Below, in pieces: positions 11,831 to 23,681 of a stretch of DNA of 64,000 nucleotides. Position 1 is the stretch's first letter; each line of letters begins with the position of its first letter. A program made the position numbers and the translations under genes. Below the pieces are notes generated by a model, which was not told where the DNA came from, made no database searches, and was given only the letters and a program-made list of their open reading frames with translations. The stretch is from positions 475,001 through 539,000 of the forward strand of contig CAJNDS010002117.1 of the NCBI GenBank assembly GCA_905221605.1. The letters are read 5' to 3'. The stretch is from Symbiodinium natans (Eukaryota; Sar; Dinophyceae; Suessiales; Symbiodiniaceae).

Positions 11831-12927
11831 TCAAAGCCTCAAGGACACTAAAAATTGCATTTGAAACGGAACTCCCAAGATTCTTGAGAGTCAAAGTTGG
11901 AAGAAATGCAAAGTCGGAAGGGTCAATTTGGAAGAACTGGAAGTTCGGAAGCTGTGCAAGCCAATGTTCAACGGAGCGGAAATTTGGATGAACGCCTTCC
12001 AACTTTTCGGCTGTCACTGTAGCTTTCGCCACCCAAATTGTTTCCCCGGCGTTCAGAGAGCAGGGTGCGTCGAGACCTGGTTCTCCTAGAACATTTTCGG
12101 GGCTCTTCTGTACAAAAAATCCTTTACTTGGATCGGTGGGACCACATCTGGCCCTGCTAAGAAACACCGGGATGCTTTACGGGGAGCCTGACATGCTACA
12201 CAAACCCCCCGTCAGTCCTTCGATCCTTGAGAGCCTCGAAGAAAAAACGGAGGTTTGGGATAAATCTGCAGCCCCAAGGGACCTGTTGAGACTCAAAACC
12301 CTCCCCCCCCCCCCCCCCCCCCCAGCACGACTGCCCACAAGGGCCCAAGGATTCTCTTCTTTCAAAACTGGAAAAACCTTTTTTGGAACTGCGCCATGCT
12401 GTGCTTCAGCCCCACGTCTTTACAGCGACTCTGCGAGGCTGCGAAGCCGGCGAAGCCACTTCAAAGGACATGGCTATGTTTGCGCTTCTGCAAAAATGCG
12501 ACTTCTGCAGAAAAGGACAAAGCCGCTGCCAGAGATTTGTTGAAAACTGCTTTCAGTGACCTCTTAGTGACTCCTCTTGTGACTTCCCTTAGTGATTCCT
12601 CTGGAAGCAGGAGTAGCAGATGAAGCCAGAATGCTTAGCACATCATAGCACATCGGTGCGAGAACTCGCCGCCTGCCTCTTTCAAATAAATGGTGAACGG
12701 ATCTACGAGTTTTGTAACAGCAAGAAGCGTGACAAAACTGGGACCGACTGTACACTGCAAGGATGGGAGAGTTGGGGAGAGCATTGAGAGCATCTGTACA
12801 GGCTCTGAAGATGGCTTGGAGTCTGTAACCCAACCCAAGAAGACACACAGCTGAGCACTTTCTGGCAGGCTTCTGGATTCAGAAGCCTGCCAGAATGCCG
12901 CTCAGAACTTCGCGCGGGTCTTGCAGC
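11831..12927. other. no firm gene; C-run and ambiguous ORFs
   Basis: A minus-strand stretch near 11990-12090 (PENVLGEPGLDAPCSLNAGE) looks possibly coding but lacks clear borders. A C17 run lies near 12303-12322. A plus ORF at 12396-12623 cannot be told from chance. Confidence 0.3.
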
Positions 12928-13161
12928 TCAGCGTTTCATCGCTTGCGAACATACTCCAAGGTGATGCAGGTTCCTCAGCGCAAGTTGCAAGCCGCTGGCA
13001 GCAGTCATTGCCAATGAGTTCGCCACTCTGATCGGGCACCTCTGTGTAGCGTTAAGTATGGACGCGAGAGTCGCTTTCACGACCAGGGGCTCCCCAAGAT
13101 TTTCCAGGTGTTTTTTCACCTCAAATGTCTGGAGCTGTCCAAGGCGCCGCGATACTCCAAT
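12928..13161 (-). CDS. terminal exon, unknown protein
   Basis: Minus frame after the acceptor CTCGCAG (13162-13168) with 77 codons before TGA at 12928. The translation is mixed and helical (RRLGQLQTFEVKKHLENLG, then ILNATQRCPIRVANSLAM, then LQLALRNLHHLGVC). A possible internal donor (ACAGAG|GTGCCC at 13039) would remove an in-frame segment, so retention and splicing both keep the frame. Function unknown. It probably belongs with the exons at 13299-13653. Confidence 0.5.
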   Translation of the reverse strand: MGVSRRLGQLQTFEVKKHLENLGEPLVVKATLASILNATQRCPIRVANSLAMTAASGLQLALRNLHHLGVCSQAMKR

Positions 13162-13298
13162 CTGCGAGTTGCTCGGTCGGAATCAAGCAGGATCCAAGTG
13201 TCCTTCTCACAACAAGGCGAAGTGCCTGTCAATGCTGTTAAAAGTTTTTAGGGTTTCCAGATGGCAGCCGTGTGCATTGAGGGTTTCCGGCAAATCAC

Positions 13299-13538
13299 CA
13301 GGTCCCAGGTCACTGGAGCTAGCAAAGGTCTTAAGCTCGAAGTCCTGCATGCAGTTTCCACCGACGTGCGAAGGCCTGAGCGGAGGTCTCTCGGATCTGA
13401 TGGCCTTCAGCTTACATAGCATGTATCTGTAAACGCTTGGACGACAGCTCCTGCTTGCAACCCCGAACAAGGAAACATGCTTGCCTTCGATTATCCGTTC
13501 CAGGCCAGGCGGCCAGGCAACTTTCGACCACCGGCTAG
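13299..13538 (-). CDS. internal exon of the same unknown gene
   Basis: The exon begins after CCCTTTCAG (13539-13547) and joins in phase to 13603-13653 through a 64-nt GT-AG intron. It reads SRWSKVAWPPGLERIIEGKH, continues through RYMLCKLKAIRSERP and CMQDFELKTFASSS, and ends at a possible GT donor at 13298. The frame stays open to 13207, so the 3-prime border is approximate. No family is recognised. Confidence 0.45.
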
Positions 13539-13602
13539 CTGAAAGGGTTGAGTTTATCGAGGGTTTGGTAAGCCCGCGAATGATGGCAAAGAATTTGCTT
13601 AC

Positions 13603-13653
13603 CATCAGGGTACTTCCGAAATCTATCGCGCCAAGCAATGAGAAACCAGAGTT
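13603..13653 (-). CDS. upstream exon of the same unknown gene
   Basis: The short minus frame ELWFLIAWRDRFRKYPD ends at a strong donor GATG|GTAAGC (13597-13602). The phase-1 end fits the exon starting at 13538. The 5-prime border (GCCAG|AA) is inferred. Confidence 0.45.
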
Positions 13654-13659
13654 CTGGCC

Positions 13660-15640
13660 AGACTCGCTACACCACGAACAGGCAAGATGCTGCTGTTTAG
13701 TCAGCTCTAGCTGCGCAAGTGCTTGAACTGGGCTGTTTCGGCTTCAACCTGCCTTGCCCACAGCACCACCACCTGTTTCGGACTGCGGGTAAGGCAGCGC
13801 ACTTGCGCTGTGCCCCCGGCAGGGGAAGGAACCTCATGGCTGCTTGAGCACATTTTCGGACTCTTTGGAGGAACAGTAACATGTTTCAAGTTCTGCCAAG
13901 ACTGAACGAGCCCTGCTGCAACTTGGAAGAGCCTGGCTCCAAAATCTCGCATGTGCATAGTATGCAGTAGTATGCATGAAAGATCATGAAAGCGACCCTC
14001 GTCTTCAGGTTGCCTACATCGGTCGCGAAAAACGAAAATGTCAATGCGCCGCTTCTGGTCACCTGTCTGCCAATCTGCGTTTGGGCCATGTTGAGTCTGG
14101 AGCGCTTTATCCAAGAGATGCCCAGGACCAAGTCAAGAGTTCAGTATATAATGTGGGATGCCGGGTGCTTTTCGAAACGACTGGGGGAAGGAGCTGAAAA
14201 TCACCTCATGCCACTGCTATACGAAAGTCACGTGGCCGCAGTTTAGGCCTGGGAGCTTTGACGACAGAGCCATCCAGAGGGATGACAGAGTACCTGGACA
14301 ATGTACTGTCAGCTCAGACTCCACAAGTTAATACGGCTGGTGAGGCAGGTTTCAGCTGTAAGGTCCGAATCGCTTTTCAAAAGTGTGTACCATTCAAAAT
14401 GGCACCAAATTATGACATATCCTGACTGAGGGGCAGCGGATGTCCCATGTGAACCGGCGTGAAAAAATGTCGCGTCACCGAAATGCGGTACTCGGTGTAC
14501 TCCTTGGATGTATTTGCAAGATCCAACTCTCCATGTCAATGGCCCCAGCAATCCCAGACATGCGAGGGAACATGAGCCGAGCGGCAGGTGGATCGCAGCG
14601 AGTGGGAAGTGCAGGATGCCAGGAGATGTCCATAACCTTTCTCGACGTTTCAGAAAGGGGGGGGAAGGGCAGGGGAAGCTGGAACATTCTTGCTCGCATC
14701 ATTTCATCATGAAGCTCAAGGAGTGCTTAGAGGCGAAAACTCAAACTTAACAAGCTGTGTCACCTCCTAGCCCCAAGGCGCCAAGCAGCGAAACCGGTCT
14801 CATGACTGAGCTACGGCAGCTACGTAGTGCAGAGGTGAAACGAGTCGCCTGTAAACTGCTGGCGGCATGTTGGATCTGTGCGGAGAAGCTGCTAGCAGAA
14901 GCGGATCCAGCAGCTCACTCTTCCCCTGCAGAAGCTTGACTGTGATGACAACGATGCAATCTGTGTGTATGCGTGTGACGTGTTGTGGAAAAGAATGTTC
15001 TTCAGCTTTCGAAAAAAACAAGAGAATGGCGACCTTTACTAGCAATCCTCAACCCCACAAGAAAGCCTCAAACAACTCGCAACTCTAAAACATATCCCGA
15101 ACCTGCAGCTGCAGAAGAAATCGGGAAGTCAGGCACCTTGTTCAAAACCCAGTCGCCCTCCAAAGTGCGGAGGTTCCTTGCCATGCCATGGAGAAGTGGC
15201 TCAAAGTGGCTCATAGTGGCTCTTCGCATTCTGGGTTATCCAAGACGGAGATTACACGCAGAATCTCATGAGACGATCATTCACTATTCCAGCATAAAAA
15301 CAGAATGCCACACCTACAGTAGTTTGCGGCAAGAAATGCTTGCAGGTCTCATCAGCGCGGCGACGTGAGGCTGCTCATCTTCATCTGGAGGGCTCTTGGC
15401 CTCAATTTTCTCGAGGATATCATCGTTGCAACTAAGACGATGTATTGAGAATACGCTTTTCTTTCGAACAGCTTTGCGTGCCCGGGACAATAAGAGAAGG
15501 CACAGCCGCCCTCAATTTAAACTGAATGCAAAGGCGTTCCCTGGCAAATGTGCAACCCAAGACCTCCATTCCCGCCATTGGCGTGGTTGGGACGGCTTGT
15601 TGTCAGCTTGACATAGGTTGACCCAAGAGGTCTGCGATTG
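13660..15640. other. ambiguous ORFs, no firm gene
   Basis: Minus frames near 13890-14110 (KRRIDIFVFRDRC; TFSFFATDVGNLKTRVAF) and near 14800-15000 (VITVKLLQGKSELLDPLLLA) could be exons. Competing frames are equally open, so none is called. Confidence 0.3.
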
Positions 15641-15649
15641 AAATAGTGC

Positions 15650-16153
15650 TCGTGTTCGTACTCGTTCGTACTCGTGCTAGTAATAGAATCGTAGTCGTAA
15701 CTTCAATAGCAATAGTACTGCTCTCGCTTCTATGGGCCATTACAGGCCCTTGAACCTGCCCTGCCCAAACCTCAACACTCTGATCTCTGCCTCTTCTGAA
15801 CGGGCTGCGAATCAGTGACGCATTTTCGGAACGATGTCCTTCCTTCCTGACCCACAGCCTCCCCTCCATTGAGGGAAGGCCGCCCGAAGGCGAGTGGTCC
15901 ACCGAGTCAGTTGGAGTGAAACATCGGAATGATCTCTCTCGCTCTCGCTCGCTCTCTCTCGCTCCCTCTCGCTCTCGCTCGCTCTCGCTCGCTCTCTCTG
16001 GCTCTCTCTGGCTCTCTCTCGCTCTCTTCCTTCCTTCCTTCCTTCCTTCCAGTGCACTTGACCCCCCGGAGAGAGGTCGCCCCAAGGGGCGTGCTCAACC
16101 GAGTCAGACTGTGCGAAACCCCCTGTTCTCCCACTGTGCGGGCTTTGCACTCA

Positions 16154-16198
<45 letters not shown>

Positions 16199-16210
16199 CC
16201 TCCATCTAGG
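15650..16210 (+). repeat. CTCG/CT/TTCC pyrimidine tracts with GC hairpin modules
   Basis: Degenerate CGTACTCGTT (15650-15680), CT/CTCG (15930-16026), TTCC (16027-16049) and CT (16153-16196). Two related GC modules sit beside them: GAAGGCCGCCCGAAGGCGAG (from 15876) and GAGGTCGCCCCAAGGGGCGT (from 16073). Both are followed by CCGAGTCAG and then GAAAC, so a module of about 48 bp is duplicated. Confidence 0.7.
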
Positions 16211-18258
16211 CGAAGTCCTTCCCTACATCGCGTGGGCCTATGGCTTTACCAGAAAGCGGTCCTCGTCGGCGAAAAGCCCGTCCCAAGTCCGCTCGGCGCA
16301 GGACTTTGCGCCTGCAGAAGGGGGGCAACTTGAACAAACCTTGCAGAGTTGGAATGGCTGCTGCGAGATTTCTGCATCATGACCACATGACCAATCCACA
16401 GGTTCTCAACCCGAAACGGTAAAACCCTTACTGTAAACGTTAGTCGCAGCACAGGCCTTCATGGAAAGCTGTGCCGCTAAAGCGCCGCGGCCTTCGCACT
16501 CCATCCCGCCAACCTCCTGGGGGTTTTACATACGGAGGTTTAACTAGTAACATAGTTAGAAGGTGCACAAAGAAAGTAGACGCGCGCTTAGTAGTCATGG
16601 TGGCAGGCAAAATGTGCTTCATGGCATAGACTCCAACATGTGGACGAAGTGCAAACAGTTTGTGACTTCGAGCATTGCAAGCGGGACCCCCGTGAAAGCG
16701 CGATTTGGCTTGCTTGCCGCTGCCAAAACTCTAGAGGCCTAGATTTTGTAATTTGTATAACGCTGCCCATGCGAGAGCGCGATTTGAACCCCAAAATGTG
16801 CACCACCTGGTTATTCCAGCAAGGCCATTTTTGCGCCGAACATGACCTCATGATAGGTTCTGTTTGAGGATGTGTGGGAAACCTGAAAGCAACAATAACC
16901 TATAATGACTACTGGCAGTAGAACCACCCGAATATGTGCTGGCAGATAGTACAAAACAAACCAGGGTGTCAGATTGAAAGCACTTGCAAAGGCAGTAGTG
17001 TAGCAATGGCAGCAATGATACAACAAATGAATCGGAAACGTAGCAGTAGGAGAGAAGCGATGGCAACAGCAAAGTAAGAAGTACACTACGTAGACGTAGC
17101 CATCATAGCAATGAACGCTCCAAACTAGACAGCAAAACAAGCAGCACCAAGACTAAGGAACATGTTGCACAGTGCAGTTTACAGCAGCAGGAGCTGTCGC
17201 ATTATCATGCAGCCCAAGCAGAAGCAATAGAAACTAGTGGTAGTGGCAGCAGTGGTCGCAGCTGGAAGCAATAGCTACAGCGGCAACAGCGGCAACAGCG
17301 GCCGTGTGGCCAACTCGCTGGTCGTTGTCCTTCTATGTCCATCTTCTTCGCGGGGCCGATCAGAGAGACGTTTACGGAGGTTTCCCGAGGGTGGGTGGGG
17401 AGGACGACTGGGGTTGATCGAAGCGGGCCTTAATTCCTGAGGATCCTGAGCCTCAGAGTAAGCCCACAATTCAATCCAATAGCATGAAGTACTCATCCTC
17501 AAACCCGCTCGCAGTGAAAAAGCCCAGGCTCAATCGAACTACACAGAACATCCTTGATTGGTGATAAATTCCACTTCCTCACACCAGCAATGACAAAGCC
17601 CATCAATGCCCTGGTCACTGGAACATGCCTGAATCACAAAACACTACAGATTTCTGACGCCAGCGATGAAGGCTTGGTGTTAGGCAAAGATCGGGCATGG
17701 GCGGGAGAGCAAATCCACGAGAAGCAGCAAATCGATGACGGCATAGCTTCGAAGGGAAGGCTAACTGCGGTGCTGTATTTGCGAGGAACCCAACTCAGGT
17801 CTGCTGTTCTGCTCACATCACCCATTGTCTTAAATTCTAGAGGTTCTAGAGGTGCATGTATACGTACGCATCGGCACTGTGCTGCGTGGATACGAGATTG
17901 GCAGGCGCAGGATTTGGACGCATTGATCTCTGCACGGAAAGAGCTGCTTGACCAACGATTGCAAGGCCCTTGAAATCCTAACTGAAATAACTGAACCACT
18001 CCATTCTACTCTCCATTGACAATATGAGACCCACATTGCTAACACCAGTGGACTCCGCAAAGAAGTCCGGGGAGCTGGCCAGTGAACCAGGACCTTCCTC
18101 TCCACCAGAAAAGGCCTAAAACAAAAGGGCTAGTCACGTTTCTTTGCTGCGGCCTAGTTGTGACGGCAATAACCGACAAGCAAACCCTAAGGCCTCATTG
18201 GCGGAGAGCTCGGCCTGGCATGGGAGAGCTCCGAAGCGCGTACCGCATGTGGATGCAT
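16211..18258. other. no supported gene
   Basis: Several overlapping ORFs up to 139 codons (for example plus 17554-17973) without motifs or clear exon borders. AGCAATGGCAGCAATG-type repeats lie near 16990-17300. Confidence 0.35.
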
Positions 18259-18504
18259 TCAGCCTAAGCCCTTTGACAGAGTGTACTCGTGTTCTGCAAA
18301 GAGTTTCGAGCATTTCCTGGCCTGCCCAGACACCAAGCGCTCTGCGGCTTCCGGCAACGTGTGGCGGCTGAGCTGTGCAAGAGCTGACCTCGCAGGCTCA
18401 GAGCTAGGCATTGCAAGTGAAAGTGCCTGGGTCGATGTTGCGCCATGCTTGACAGGTACACTGCACAGTAGCCCAACCATGACAAGTCCAATCGCAAACC
18501 ACAA
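18259..18504 (-). CDS. possible first exon with signal peptide
   Basis: The minus ORF starts MWFAIGLVMVGLLCSVPV, a hydrophobic core followed by small residues as in a signal peptide or anchor. A soluble, mixed segment follows (SSEPARSALAQLSRHTLPEA). The ORF stops at 18259. A further minus frame at about 18150-18245 (STCGTRFGALPCQAELSANE) might be the next exon. No homologue is recognised. Confidence 0.35.
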   Translation of the reverse strand: MWFAIGLVMVGLLCSVPVKHGATSTQALSLAMPSSEPARSALAQLSRHTLPEAAERLVSGQARKCSKLFAEHEYTLSKGLG

Positions 18505-21351
18505 ATCCTAATCCCTCAAATCCTTGAAGCAAGCAGATAAAGCAGTGAAGGCAGCCTGGCCGTGCAATGGCTTAACACTGTGTGTGCACGAGCACCTGAA
18601 ACCCTGAAGTACGCTCGTCCTTTCAGCGTGGGCTCCACACTCTGGGCAGGTCTATTGACGCAGCATCCTTTCTTTGCGCCGGAATCTGAATAGCATGGCC
18701 TACCAACTTGGTCGGGCATCTGGCAGTCTAGCACTAACTTCAGGAGGACAGGGAACTGCGTGAAATCGTCTCGACTGGACGCCGTCAATTGTGATTCTTG
18801 CAACCTGTTTGACATATGGGAGTGCAAGCCGGCCGGCACAAATGCGATTGGAGCTGCTAGCTTTGTGCTAAGTTCGCATCGCGACCTCCTTGTGTCGCTG
18901 AAAGGGGTGACACACTGAGAGACAATGCATACCAGGCCAGGTCTGAACTCAGCGTGTAACAGTACTTAGACTCACAGGATTCGACATGCCTGTACCTGGA
19001 AGAGAGATGTTGGCTAGGGGACATGCCTACTTCAGAAGCAGCCGTGGCCATCTGCAGCAGTGCCTCAGTCCACCTTCGAATATGGGATGCAAATGTGCAT
19101 GCGGAGGATGCGGAGGGTTTGGCATCCATCGTTTAGGTGAGATCTCGCCGCTAAGCCGTAATCTGACAATGCACATCACAACGTTGAATCAGCTTCTGGC
19201 CTTTGGTCCCCGCCGCAGGGTCTGCGTGCTGAGCCCGGCAGAGCCCAGAGCCAGCAGACAAAGGAAGCCCAAGGCCCAGCTAGTGCGTTCCTGAGACACA
19301 CACACACACAGAGTTGTGTCATGAGGCCTCTTCAGTTTCAGGCCTTCCTCCACATTACAATCGTTACGACAGTCAGCCAGAATCCCATGGGGTTGGCTAT
19401 ATTTTAATGAAAAGAAGACGTACAGGTTGCTCTCTTTGCTCTGGCGAACCCTGTCGGCATCTGACACGCACCTGAGGCTTATATAGGTGAGAGGAAAGCA
19501 CGTAGCTCCAATGGAACTCGCTAAGGCTTGGTGAAGGCACTTGGCGAAGGCTTTCGTAGCGTTTCTAGGCGATTGCACAGGACTGACCAAGAAAATGCAT
19601 ATTGTAAGCTGAATTCCTGACCGCACCACAATGCTCGAAAAAAGCGTAAGAATGTTTCACGCCTTCAAGCGCCGAACACATGGAGCTCGGGCTACATCGA
19701 TGCTGAATCGCCGACCGAACTCAACACAGGTTTTCAGTATCTCTACTTAATTTAGACCAGAATGCCTTTCTATTGTCATATGTTGCCGTTGTGTGTCCAT
19801 GGATTTCTCGCGGCGCTCCACCAGGCGCTCGAGATCTTCCAGCAAGGCCAAGCTTTTCGAAAGCCTTGGAAGGCCACCAGTCTTTTTCTGATTCTAACTG
19901 GGCAACAGGCAATGACCAGCGGACGAGTGTTAACAGTCGCCCAGCCCACTTGAAAGAGGCTATTTAATTAAAGCCAGCTCAAGGCTGCTTGTGATGATGC
20001 TGCATCTCTGATGATGATGATGATGATGATGATCATCATCTCTAAACTCTAGACAACACCTTCTTGGTGCCACTGCTGACCGTCAGTTGACCATCTCTGT
20101 GGCGGCATGGGTTGACTGCGAAGGGAACTGGTCTCCGTCAATTAAAGAACCAACACTGAGGCCAGCTCGGCTTTGCAGTTGTTGGCTTCTGCTCCTTGCA
20201 CATCGCAGTGAGCCTACGCACGGAAGCCAGCCCTGAGGCGACCACTCAAACTGACATGAGATGCAACCTTGAGTGTCTTCAGCCTGCCGCACACACAGCC
20301 TGCAAACATGATTCTGCATACGCCAACTACAGCTTCGGTCTCCTCTACCACAGCTGCCGGCGCCTGCACAGTACAGCAGACTAGACATGTCACCACATGT
20401 TAGAGCCTCGTTCAGCGAAAGCCTTCCAGAAACACGTGCTGTGCCTCTACTCTCCGCTGCATGAAACTGGGGCTCCCGTGGACATCTGCCACCAACATCA
20501 GAAGAAGCAGCACACTGCTTCTCAGCACCATGTGGAGAGCGCAGGGGGTTCCGACAGTAGACGCAACACGAAACCAAGGGCAGAAACAGGGCAACTACAC
20601 CCCAAGTGCTTCATCCGCAGGCTGAAGGCCATGAAGAATAAGCCGCCAATATCATCAATGCAATATTATTATTATGCAATATCGTTTGAATGTTGCTCTT
20701 AGGGGATGCTCTGAGCCTTTCTGGTGCTACGTGTGGACAACTCCCTGAGTCTCTCTGAGCCACACATATTGCCGACGCAACATCCATACAGTCAGAGAAG
20801 CGAAATTCTCCGCATGCCACTGGAAACTCTTAGCATGTCAAGAGCAGAATCAGGTATTGAATCTCAAACTGGGTGCTAGACCAAACCTTCGTACGCCAGT
20901 CCTCGCGTTCCTCCTGGGACTCAGGGTCTGCAGTCAAGGGTTTGCCGAAAACAGTTTCACTGGCACAGTCGAAACTGCCAAAAAGGACCCGTATACCCTC
21001 ACCTCACAAGACAGAATGATACCGGCGCACGCCAACGATGTACATCTGACTTTGTTTCTGTGGGCAACTGCCCCAAAGAAGTCCCGACTGCTGACCTCGA
21101 CATCAGGAATCCGCTTAGGCCTTTGGCCCAAATCCGCCCTGAGAGAGTCTCAGTCCATTTCGCGCGCATTCTTGATAAATGACCATGGGCGCGAAAAGCG
21201 AAGCTCAATTTTTTAATCAAAAGCCTTGTCCTGAAGCCTTAAAATTGAGGTCTTTGAGGTTGGCTGTATACTGTGCACAATTTGCACGTACCAACCTCAA
21301 CGATCTTCACCACAGGCACTTCCACGTCATCCACCTCTGGGGGCCTCTGAG
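18505..21351. other. ambiguous short ORFs; GAT microsatellite
   Basis: Exon-like minus frames occur near 18620-18760, 19050-19100 (HIRRWTEALLQMATAASEV) and 19440-19600, but borders cannot be fixed. A short (GAT)n lies at 20010-20040, ending in its own inverted copy ATCATCATC. Confidence 0.3.
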
Positions 21352-21771
21352 TCAGGCATGAGCATCATTTAGTTTTATTTGAGTCGTACTTGGCATCTGC
21401 ACGAGCTGCTCTGCTGCACTTTCAACGCCATCTGCGAACATCCAAGCATTGGTCATACCAATATGATGTCCTGTCTCCTTCAAAGTGGCCTCAAGTTTGA
21501 AACAACTGTCTAGGCTGCGCACATGGTCGGCAAACCAACAGCTTCCTTGAAGCTTCGAAGCGAGAAGGCACCAGAGCCTCCACCACACATGACAAATTGA
21601 AGAAATGGGGTCCCAAATCGTGGGGAAACATGCAGAAAACAAGAAGCCAAAGAGCCAGCAAAACGTGCCAAGGCCATCAAAGGCCGAGCCGTGAGTCATT
21701 GCACACACGTCAGTGCGCAGGATGCCTGTAGAAGATCCAAAGTATGCTGTCGTGAAAAGCAGAAAAACCAC
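21352..21771 (-). CDS. small putative membrane protein
   Basis: A complete 139-codon minus ORF. Hydrophobic segments lie at about residues 1-18 (MVFLLFTTAYFGSSTG) and 33-58 (TFCWLFGFLFSACFPTIW). A soluble C-terminal part includes CFKLEATLKETGHHIG. Composition is protein-like and the ORF needs no intron. No family is recognised. It could be an exon rather than a whole gene. Confidence 0.35.
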   Translation of the reverse strand: MVFLLFTTAYFGSSTGILRTDVCAMTHGSAFDGLGTFCWLFGFLFSACFPTIWDPISSICHVWWRLWCLLASKLQGSCWFADHVRSLDSCFKLEATLKETGHHIGMTNAWMFADGVESAAEQLVQMPSTTQIKLNDAHA

Positions 21772-21779
21772 GGCCTGAA

Positions 21780-23384
21780 GTCGACGGAATCACGAGAAAT
21801 TCAGGGATAGTTCAGGCTGAGATGCTGAGGGAAGTTTTGGCTCTCAGAAGTCTGTGGTCGTGAGCTTTGGAACCCCAACTTTCTCATCCCACCAAGGTTT
21901 GGTAGGTTTGGGATCAAGGCTTGGGAAGGAAGCGACATGCGCGCTCAGGATCTCTCAGGCCAGGGCGAGGATGACCTCGTCTGGCGCCTTGCTGTGCACT
22001 GCCAGGTGCTCCAGCTGCACCTAAGAAGCCAGATCTCTGACTTTCTGACTGGGTTGCCTGCAGTCCAGCAGCAACCCAGAATCATACGCCTAAGGTCTAA
22101 TACTGCAGCCGCCGCCTAATGCTCAATTTCGATGCTGTCGGCACAATTGACTTTCAGACATGCCCTCATGCCCTTGGGACAGTGGCCACAGCCACGCGAG
22201 TTGTAGGTCCTTTGCCCTGCCAAGAGATGCCGACTGAATGGAAGCCGAGGCTGGAAAAACAGTTTTGAAATAGTTTTGAAGCATCTCTGAACCCTTTAGA
22301 AAAACACAGAAACAACGCAGACTCACGTGACTGCTAGAAAAATGATGCGCGGTCGTTCATTATCGTCACCATCATTGCTTGCACTAGACCTATGCCAGCT
22401 TGCAACGAAGTTCCAATGCAATACCAGACCTTCGCAATGCTCGCGATGAGGGAGCTGCAACGTGATCGAACGCCTGGCCTGGGCAACACTTTCTACGTTG
22501 AGGTAGCCTTAATGGCCTTATTAACTTATAAGACCCATCCACACGAACCCGACCGGAACCCACTGAAACCAACTGGACTCTCAGGTTCTCATGAGGTGCT
22601 GACGGCGACAGCGGAGCCAGAAGCGCCTCACCGCAAAGCAATGACACCAACGATGGCCAACGGTTATTTGGGGTCAGGTCTTGCCTAATACGGCTCTTGT
22701 ATCTTAATTCACTTCAAGGAGACCCTCTCAGCCTCCAATGTTAAAGTACGTTGCGCTGACGGGGCTAGAGCCTTGATCATGTTGACTTCATTTTTATAAC
22801 CCCTCCCCCTCAATGAAGAAACCCCAAGCCCGGAACTCTATTGTAAACCCCCCCCTTATTTTGGAAAGCCTGGGCCCAGTGTCTTTTTTCTATAGAGAAG
22901 TGCCCATGCTTCCGGTCACGTTCGACAAGCCAACTTGGCCTGTTGCCACTGCCTCTGGAGATTCCCTGGCACCTTCTGGAACTCCTGCTTCGGCTGAGCA
23001 TTGTTTTGACTCTCGTTCTGCTTCGAGTTTTGACAGGGTCCGCGGGCAAAAAGGGCCAATGCTCATGTGCTACTGGGCTACCGCTTCGGTGCTGGAATGC
23101 AACCCTAATTTCCTGACCCAGCCTGTCAAGTCCAAAGAACTAGGGCCTCAACTACTAGAAAAACTACTAGTTTCCAAGATGCTGTGCTTGTGGCCTTTTA
23201 TCTTTGGATGCACCTGTACGTCTGTCTTTTTTGGTGCGCGCTTTCAAAAGACAAATCGCCATTTCGGGTTTGACGTTTCTTCCTCTTTGCCCCGCACTTC
23301 CCTGGGTCTGCTTGCCGTGCACCTTGCCTCCCCCAAAGTACTGCAAAAACATAAATACATAATAAGTAAGTATCACAAAGATGT
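21780..23384. other. no supported gene
   Basis: The plus ORF at 22813-23421 (202 codons) has weak composition and ends in a TA repeat. Other frames are equally open. It is not called. Confidence 0.35.
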
Positions 23385-23516
23385 AGATACACATATATAT
23401 ATATATGTACTTTATATATAGATATATATGTGTATGTAAATCTCTCTCGCTGTCTCGCTCTCTTCCTCCTCTTCCTCTTCCTCTTTTCTTCTTCTTCTTC
23501 TTCTTCGGGCCTTGAA
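23385..23516 (+). repeat. TA then CT/CTT microsatellites
   Basis: TATATA at 23391-23430, then CTCTCTCGCTGTCTCG and CTTCCTCTTCC, then (CTT)n to 23506, followed by CGGGCCTTGAATC. This has the same architecture as the other pyrimidine-tract elements. Confidence 0.85.
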
Positions 23517-23663
23517 TCATATGTGGTTCCCTTTGCTCCTTCTTGTGACACGGCCCCCTTCAGGCTTCCGCTGGCGGCGGGCACATCCAAGGAGTTTGAG
23601 TGTGATCGTGCAGCCCTCCTTCCCCCCGCTGGGCGTATGGATCAAGTCGGGGGTGGGTTCCGA

Positions 23664-23681
23664 CTTGAGCCAAAATGGCTA
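23664..23681 (-). other. spliced-leader-like sequence (SL relic)
   Basis: The minus strand reads TAGCCATTTTGGCTCAAG. This equals the last 18 nt of the conserved 22-nt dinoflagellate spliced leader as I know it. The expected CCG upstream is replaced by TCT next to a CT microsatellite. After the leader the sequence is TCGG, not the GT donor of an SL RNA gene. A relic from reinsertion of a trans-spliced mRNA is therefore more likely than an SL gene. The stretch also sits in a hairpin (TCAAGTCGG/CCGACTTGA), so chance is possible. Confidence 0.6.

Noticed and set aside
13700-14115. Possible LINE endonuclease (KRRIDIFVFRD)
   Set aside because: Only a short, weak resemblance. No other endonuclease or reverse transcriptase motif is nearby.
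16740-16800. Possible tRNA-like GATTTGAACCCC
   Set aside because: Stem bases do not pair on either strand.
22813-23421. Plus-strand ORF of 202 codons
   Set aside because: No motif, weak composition, and the C terminus is a TA-repeat translation.
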